A stretch of 64,000 bases of DNA from Agrypnia vestita (taxonomy: Eukaryota > Arthropoda > Insecta > Trichoptera > Phryganeidae), in NCBI GenBank assembly GCA_016648135.1, contig JADDOH010002251.1, positions 124,001 through 188,000 of the forward strand, in the 5' to 3' direction. The translations under genes and the position numbers were made by a program. Within the stretch, counting starts at the first letter, position 1. Each line of letters opens with the position of its first letter. Under the pieces are notes generated by a model. It was not told the origin of the DNA. It did not search any database and was given only the letters and a program-made list of their open reading frames with translations. Below, piece by piece: positions 57,953 through 64,000 of this stretch.

Positions 57953-57990
57953 CTGAAGATAATATTATGGCATCGAAAACGTTCTAATTG
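57950..57990 (+). ncRNA. Hammerhead-like motif, family E (weak)
   Basis: TACTGAAGATAATATTATGG then CATCGAAAACGTTC: CTGAAGA is intact and ATCGAAAAC is close to CGAAAC. GAT/ATC gives only a short stem II. It is the weakest of the set. Confidence 0.35.
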
Positions 57991-58807
57991 TTACGAATAA
58001 CCAAGAATTAAAGTAAACAATTTTTCATTTCATATAATTTAAAATGGCCTTTCAGAAAGTTACAAAGAAATATTTCGAAAAATTATATTTTTCTGGTTTA
58101 TAAGCAGCACAATACCATTTATTGTAAAAAATTTAAAACGGGATGAAATGAACATGGAAAGAATATTAATAATTTATTAATTAGTAGTTTTTTGTTCTTT
58201 TCATTGCCACCACGCATTTTAGTACTCTCTGTGGGGTATTAATATATCGTCGCTACCCAAGTAGTAAAACTTGAATATTACGTTTATATAAATATAAGTT
58301 GAGCGAATAAATAAGTCTCTTGAGTGCAGAGGCGAGATCAGGTGGGGGCATAGACTGGGGCAGAAAAAATGTTTTGGGCGGAATGCGATGGATCCTGGTC
58401 AGAATTTGGAATAAGGGTGGCAAGTTTAAGCGATCGGAAATTGGACCGTAAGAGATTCAACGTTACCAATTTATTTGCTGAAGAGCCTACAAAGTTTTGA
58501 CGTAGAATAATGGCGAATTTTTAACATCAGTTTAAACCGGATTTCACCTAGATATTCAATCAATTTAGAGTGCGTGTAAGTAAATTCTATGAATACGATA
58601 ATGATAATGTTTATTGAAAAACTCATTCAAAATTATAACCACAAGACATGTAGAGCTCAAATTGTCATATATGTATGCCCAGGAGCGTGCAGTGAGAACA
58701 AAAAGCATGAATTTTATTTAAACATATATTTGGAAAAAATTTAAGTTAAATATTTATCTGGCAGAATATTATGAAATATGAAAATCTAAATAATATGTTA
58801 ATTATTG
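57991..58807. other. No gene seen
   Basis: The patch 58320-58440 is G-rich (GGCGAGATCAGGTGGGGGCA) and unassigned. The rest is AT-rich. Confidence 0.45.
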
Positions 58808-58995
58808 TAACAAACTAACTAACTAACTTACCATCACGCCGTTTCCCCGTGGGGGTTGGCAGAGAGGATAGAGCGCCATACTCTTCTGTCCTGACATACA
58901 ACTTTCACTTCCTCTACATTCATACATCTTTGCATGCAAGCTCGACGGAAAAAACCTGAATCTAGACACATGTGAATTAATACGTATATAATTAT
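58808..58995 (+). mobile_element. Dispersed repeat, retroelement-like end
   Basis: After an AACT run, CACGCCGTTTCCCCGTGGGG then GTTGGCAGAG, GCGCCATACTCTTCTGTCC and ACATTCATACATCTTTGCAT form one block. AACCTGAATCTAGACACATG then TGAATT follows and recurs at 63524. The first block is GC-rich and looks like decayed retroelement sequence; the family is not named. Confidence 0.5.
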
Positions 58996-59443
58996 TGCGA
59001 TGGAAATATTACAAGGTATATCTTTTATTTTGGTTTCTTTTCAAAAAATATTCCTTTGAAAAGAAAAAGTCACGCTTCTTGTTCTCACTTCACGCCCCTG
59101 GGTATGCCATTTTTGCGTTTGTTCCATTTGCCACGAAAAATACAGAGAATAATCGATTTATTGGAGCATAACAAACATATCTTTCAAAAATATTTTTTTT
59201 TAGTGAATAGCTGAATAACACAATTTGGAAGTGCTGCAAACAAGATAATTATCGCCAACGTGATAGTTGTCGTTCCACATTCGGACAAGAACCAGAAGTG
59301 AATAGATTTTATAGGATTAGTGGTCAGGTTTTTAACTTATCGCAATGAAAATACCTACAACTTTAATCCATTAACAAATTTTTTTTGTAATTACATAATA
59401 ATAAAATAGAAAAAAAAAATACTTATACATTTATAATAGTAGC
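58996..59443. other. AT-rich, no gene seen
   Basis: Nothing recognised. Confidence 0.5.
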
Positions 59444-59592
59444 TTGTTGGTGTAGTGGTCGATGTGGTGGTTTCAGCCCCATTCCAGGATACCAGCAAGT
59501 TAATCCTTTCTTCATAGCACAAGCTTTAATTCTTTTTTTTAAATATTAAGATATTCATATGCATTATGTGTCCGCGTCTCTATTAAAAAAAA
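59444..59592 (+). mobile_element. SINE-B copy (diverged)
   Basis: GTAGCTTGTTGGTGTAGTGG (box A), a decayed box B (GGTTTCAGCCCCATTCC), CAGCAAGTTAATCCTTTC, AGCACAAGC, then TATGTGTCCGCGTCTCTATT and an A tail. Confidence 0.7.
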
Positions 59593-59694
59593 AGATATCA
59601 AATATAAACAAATGTAAATTTGTATAAACAACTTTCTTAATTTACTGCTTTGAGCACATATTTTTTGGAGATCGCGATTTCAATTTATTTCAAA

Positions 59695-60585
59695 ATGTAC
59701 TATTGTATCTGGTGTCTTGTAGCTCGTAGCAAAAACTTTTGGGGAGTATTCTTCAATCAACTTTAAAAGAAAGTATTATTTGTGCATATGATAAATGTTA
59801 ACAGTTAAGGAGATGAGCTTCTTCTTCTCTTCTTCTTCCTGGATTCATCCCAACTCTCTGTCACTATCGACTGTTGGGGCTAGCTCTCCTCGTCCTATAC
59901 GTAGTTCTGTCTTACCTAACGTCTCCCAATTCGTGCCTCTGCATCTGACTATTCCTTTGCATCACCCATGAATTTTTCGGTCTTCCTCTGAAAGTCAGCG
60001 AAGATCCATGGAGATCGCTGATCAACAATGTGACTGGGTTCTCTGCCCGCAACGTGGCCATACTATCTCAATTGCCTTTCCTTCATCTTGGTATTGATGT
60101 GATTTTGTGTCTTAGGGATACTTTACATGACATCTCAGAATTGAAGTAAAACGTTAACCATCATGGAAATAATTTATATCCATGTCAATAAAAAAAAAAT
60201 AAAACCTTGCAAAAAAAATCTGGTTCAAATCCTGGTTCTGATTTTGTTATTCGGTTAAAATCATTTTAATGATAGTTAAAGATTTTACAAAAGGTACAGT
60301 AGCTGTTAAACATCTTGAAATTTTACGGCGTAGTGGGGGGAAGTTTGCGCATCTACTATTCCACCAACGAGACCCAAATTTTGTCTTCTGCGCATTCCTC
60401 CACTACGCCAAAAAATTTCAAGAAGTTTGCCGGCTACTGTACCTTTTGTAAAATCTTAAATTATCATTAAAATGATTAAGTCGGAAATTTAAAAAAAATG
60501 GAAACTTTAATGTCGCTTATCTTCTGCATAACTTTTGACTCCCCAAAAGTTTTTTCTACTAGCCACAAAATACTCTGTACATCAC
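59695..60585. mobile_element. Inverted-repeat element, left arm interrupted by a LINE fragment
   Basis: The outer arms are TAGCAAAAACTTTTGGGGAG (59728-59747) and the reverse complement of CTCCCCAAAAGTTTTTTCTA (60538-60557), each extending to about 50 bp. The inner arms are 60250-60345 and 60385-60486, with TAAGATTTTACAAAAGGTAC-type sequence matching over about 95 bp. The outer and inner left arms are separated by about 500 bp containing the LINE fragment at 59820, whereas on the right they are about 50 bp apart. So the LINE piece inserted later. No transposase is encoded. The 60-codon frame at 60269 is part of the arm. Confidence 0.7.
59820..60135 (-). pseudogene. LINE ORF2 C-terminal remnant nested in an inverted-repeat element
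   Basis: On the minus strand YGHVAGREPSHIVDQRSPW (near 60060), then RKTEKFMGDAKE and a decayed remainder in other frames. G-H-V-A-x-R followed by G-R-P...W-x-D is the LINE ORF end pattern. The downstream minus-strand end reads GAAGAAGAAGAGAAGAAG, a GAA-type simple-repeat tail that agrees with a retroposed 3' end. Confidence 0.5.
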
Positions 60586-61209
60586 ACGCGCGGCAACACT
60601 CAAACTAAGCCGAATTGATCTTTACCTTTTAAATATAGTAGAATAATTGTTCATACTGGTATAATATTATATAAATATAGTGATGTAATTTTGTTGTATT
60701 TGAATTACCGAGGTATTGAGGGATGACGAGAGGTCATTTCAGTTCATGAACCTAACTGGTGAATTACACATCCGCCGCTAGGATGCGCACCTGGGTGAAC
60801 AATCGGAACATCTTAAGCACGGGAGAACAGGCGACAAAGGGAGCGAGAGATATTGGGGAAGAAACTCAGGTGGAAAAATACAACGCATATTAAGCGCTAA
60901 GATAAATATACCGAGGAATATTTCATGTTATTTTTCAATTTTAGAAGAAGAATCACTTAAACGTGTTTTTTATTATGAAAATCTATTTTTTTCAAAGAAA
61001 GTATACTCTTTATCAACTGAGCATTAGACTACACGCATGTTGTTATATTTTGTCTCTACTGTAGTTTCAAGAATAGCGATCTTTCTTATCATCAGGTGTA
61101 ATTAATAGCTAAAGCAAAAATATAATAGTAACAAAATTCTTCAACGTATGTCGGGTACAATGTGAAGTTTAATTTAAATTAAATAAATCATGTTGCATCG
61201 CAAAGAAAC
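60586..61209. other. No gene seen; CTCF-like word at 60775
   Basis: CCGCTAGGATGCGC (60775-60788) resembles the CTCF core, in a GC-richer patch (60760-60860). The rest is AT-rich. Confidence 0.3.
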
Positions 61210-61827
61210 TGTCATTTTAACTACTTTGGGAAACTAATGAAAACACTGGAAATTAATTAGTGATTAATTAATTAGTTAATAATAATTACTTATTAAATGG
61301 ACAAAGCCACTTAACACTAATTAAACTATTATTTTAAGCACACTATTGTGTAATGAATACTCGTCTGTAAATACTGTTCTAACGCTGGAAACACTTTATT
61401 TTACATCTGATAGAACATTCCATCCAATTCTCGCTCTTAATAGTCGAATTTATTTATTACGCCTACGGTAAGGACTCGCTTGATTATTTCGCTCGATATC
61501 TGTCGCTTCGAAATTCCACGACTGAACACACCCGCGATCATCCTGCGCGTACTTTGCACTGATTAAAATGCCAAACTACACTCTCTATTTCACGGAGCGA
61601 TACTGCCTTATACAGGCGATACACTGTTCTTTTGAACCTCCTAAATTATTATATTTCTTTTGTATTTATGATTATGTTCCCTTTGCTTCTAGCGTCTTCC
61701 AGATATCTTCTGAATGTTGTAGATAACCCTAGATTGCTATAGGCTATCTCCATTCTTTGCTAGTGTTATGATATATTAAAAGGGATCCGGACAGTAGGTA
61801 CGCAATTTCTTCTGCTTACCATTTACA
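61210..61827 (-). mobile_element. Solo LTR, copy 3
   Basis: It starts TGTCATTTTAACTAC and shares AATGAAAACACTGGAAATTA with copy 1. It ends ACCATTTACA. On the minus strand AATAAAGTGTTTCCAGCG (plus 61384-61402) is identical to copy 1, placing the poly(A) signal in the same position. There is no clear target duplication. Confidence 0.75.
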
Positions 61828-62119
61828 ATTTGATCCTTAGTAGCCAATATTTGCCAGATTCTAATGAAGCTATTTTTATTTTTAAAATGTTATTTTAACG
61901 TATGCATAAACATTGGTAAATAATATATAAAGAAACATGGGATATATGCGCGTAAATATGTATTCAATATATTTGTACAGTTATAGTAAAAATATGTCTC
62001 GTTAACTTTTATTTTTATTTCAATGAAATCACATTTAATTTATTATGATTTCAGGACATATTATCATCATTTAAGGTTTAACTCTGAAAAAATATAATTT
62101 CGGATATATAATTTTTAGA
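61828..62119. other. AT-rich, no gene seen
   Basis: Nothing recognised. Confidence 0.5.
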
Positions 62120-62237
62120 TACTTTGGTGTATTATTTTGGCGTTATATGTTGGTTTCTAAATATCTTTGTAAATGTAGGGTACTTTGGTGTATTATTTTG
62201 GCGTTATATGTTGGTTTCTAAATATCTTTGTAAATGT
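62120..62237. repeat. Perfect 61-bp tandem duplication
   Basis: TACTTTGGTGTATTATTTTG starts at 62120 and again at 62181, and the two units agree over the whole 57 bp that can be compared. The lack of divergence points to a recent event (or an assembly artefact). Confidence 0.9.
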
Positions 62238-62415
62238 TAACATTAAAATAGTATGTTAAAATATACGTCAAAACCATTCTTAGTAATTATGACTTTCTTG
62301 ACATCAGATAGTTGGTTATGTTTACTTTCACCTTTTGCCTTTATTTGCACATCAATTTGACATATCTGTCTTCCTGAGGGATGATAATATTTGGCATAAA
62401 AAATAAAATATATCA

Positions 62416-62599
62416 ATTAATGTATATTATAGATGTCTCACAGAGACGAAACTGTATTTTTTTTTAATAAGGGAGAGTAGGTACAGAAGTCTTTATGGGT
62501 GTACCTACATAGGACTTACGACCTATCGTACGGTTACTCTCCCTTTATAAAAAAAATATACAGTTTCGTCTCTGTGAGACATCTATAATATACATTAAT
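62416..62599. mobile_element. Palindromic T1 repeat, head-to-head
   Basis: The left arm (62416-62479) and right arm (62535-62599) are almost perfect reverse complements: ATTAATGTATATTATAGATG, CTCACAGAGACGAAACTGTA, GGGAGAGTA. The centre carries GTCTTTATGGGTGTACCTAC and CTTACGACCTATCGTACGG, which matches one-ended T1 copies (compare GTCTTTTTGGGTATCTATAG at 43080). It is a foldback derivative of the T1 family. Confidence 0.8.
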
Positions 62600-63505
62600 C
62601 GATTATTGATGACCCTGTGACAACAATCCAGTTCTGTCCTGAAAAATTTGGACATACTCAAAATATGCTGAATAAAATATATGTTTATATTTTACTGTTT
62701 TGGTTACTTAAAGTTATTCCTCAATGTTTTCAGTTACGTAAACTGTACGATAATACTACCAATTACTTATGGCTGAACTATAAAAAAGATATGTATATTC
62801 TTTAATGACATTTTGAGTGACAAGAATGCTCCGTACATAAAAAGGTTAAAAAAAGCGTATGCCATTGAGGATTCATTACATGGAAAAATATAAGAGTGTT
62901 CATTTTGTTCCTTACCTTTGCCGTAGGTATTATATTCGATAAGGCTTTTAGGCGTGGCAAGCGTAGTTAAGTAAAATGCCGTACATTAACAACGCAAATT
63001 TATTTAAAAATGATGGATTTACCCAGAAGCTCAAATTGACTTCCAAGAAGCTTTTACCCTGCTCTGTGAAAATGAGTGAATCAAAATAATATTACAAATT
63101 TTCTCTTAAGATTTTTTTCATAGTTAACAGTTTTTTTTAAATTTCAATACCTACTAAACAAGGCTGAATGAAGTACGTTTATTTTGTACAATCTTTCTTA
63201 TATATTTGTTTCAACTTGTTCCCAAACTCTTTTACTAATATGCAATAACAAAATCTTGAAGATTATCTCATGAGCAAATTCCAAAAAAAAAAATTGAAAT
63301 ATTTAATAAAAATCATGAATAAAAATATGAAAAGACACAAAATTGGTATTCTCACTCTAACAAATTAATGACTCCAATAATTACTGAATTACCTTTTATC
63401 TTTTGTGGTTTTTCTTTTTTGTTCAACCATATAAATGCTTTTAAAAATTACTGTGTTTTTTCAGTATATTTTTTATATGCTTTTACTTTATATACAAAAC
63501 TATTA
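62600..63505. other. AT-rich, no gene seen
   Basis: A 62-codon frame at 62617 has no recognisable motif. Confidence 0.5.
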
Positions 63506-63514
63506 AATACTAAG

Positions 63515-63680
63515 GAGAAATAACCTGAATCTAGACACATGTGAATTCATACATACATAAATGTAAAATTATTTTATAAACTATGCCTGCCTCAATGTAT
63601 ATACTTGTAGTAAGACAGGCGGAGTATAACCCAAATTGTATATTATATGTGATTATAAGAAATAAATAAATAAAAAATTA
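63515..63680 (+). mobile_element. Retroelement 3' end with AAATA tail
   Basis: AACCTGAATCTAGACACATG then TGAATTCATACATA repeats the segment at 58955. CTGCCTCAATGTATATACTT, GACAGGCGGAGTATAAC and an AAATAAATAAATAAA tail follow. The simple-repeat tail supports a LINE- or SINE-type origin. Confidence 0.55.
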
Positions 63681-64000
63681 ATAAATATAATTTTAAAATT
63701 TATTAACTAAAATCACAAGTGAATTACATATTCAATTATATCTCAAAAACTAATGATAATTTTAAAAAAATACTTAAATAAATAAGTTAAGCCTATTAAG
63801 TGTAGTGGTATTACACTAACAATAATGATTAAGTAAATGATAGGTTCTTATTCAGGGAGATTTCCAAGATAGTTCTTTTATTCATTTTTTTATTATTTTA
63901 TTTTAAAATATTGTATTTTTAGTCATACAATAACATTATTTAAATCAATATAGGTAGAATTTTTTTGGACATTTTCTTCTGGTTTTCTGAATTTTTAATT
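63681..64000. other. AT-rich, no gene seen
   Basis: Nothing recognised to the end of the window. Confidence 0.5.

Noticed and set aside
1..64000. CRISPR arrays, operons, prokaryotic promoters, phage or plasmid functions
   Set aside because: No regularly spaced short repeats with unique spacers, no coding density and no bacterial genes. Everything fits a eukaryotic repeat-rich desert.

Overview
This window looks like insect (or at least arthropod) nuclear DNA, either intergenic or inside a very long intron. It is strongly AT-rich. No open reading frame looks like an intact host gene, and there are no operons, ribosome binding sites, rRNAs or functional tRNAs. The organism call rests on tRNA-derived SINEs, decayed LINE and Penelope-like retroelement pieces, solo LTRs, and short CCTAA runs (the complement of the TTAGG insect telomere unit). 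The insect order cannot be told from this sequence.

Layout. 0-12 kb: mostly featureless AT-rich DNA with two hammerhead-like motifs, an old DNA-transposon fragment (3.9 kb), a solo LTR inserted in a SINE with a clean 4-bp target duplication (5.0-5.7 kb), a 300-bp MITE (6.2 kb), a LINE C-terminus (8.3 kb) and a compact hammerhead-bearing element with 14-bp flanking repeats (11.2 kb). 12-22 kb: LINE and SINE remnants, a 60-bp minisatellite that seems to be an amplified LINE tail (12.5 kb), a recognisable LINE reverse-transcriptase C-terminus (14.0-14.2 kb), and a LINE split by a later insertion that carries a 150-bp tandem repeat (20.1-21.4 kb). 22-36 kb: a second solo LTR, SINEs, a long-arm foldback element (26.1-26.9 kb), a pair of LTR-like direct repeats (32.5-33.1 kb) and two more hammerhead-like motifs. 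36-50 kb: GC-rich noncoding islands, SINEs, LINE ends and an inverted pair of hammerhead-like motifs (48.3 kb). 50-64 kb: a broken Penelope-like GIY-YIG coding end followed by its hammerhead-like 3' motif (52.3-53.0 kb), a tRNA-Glu-derived repeat (54.4 kb), two large inverted-repeat elements (59.7-60.6 and 62.4 kb), a third solo LTR and a perfect 61-bp tandem duplication.

The strongest theme is the number and diversity of hammerhead-ribozyme-like motifs: about a dozen instances, at least five sequence families, both strands. They have the form CUGANGA, stem II hairpin, GAAAC. One follows a Penelope-like coding remnant directly. Hammerheads are known in Penelope-like elements and in the small non-autonomous retrozymes thought to use them. 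The 11.2-kb element, with a near-ideal hammerhead, is the best candidate for a retrozyme-like unit. The remaining interest lies in GC-rich noncoding islands and a few CTCF-like sites, which may be regulatory. All family assignments come from reading motifs by eye; no database search was run.
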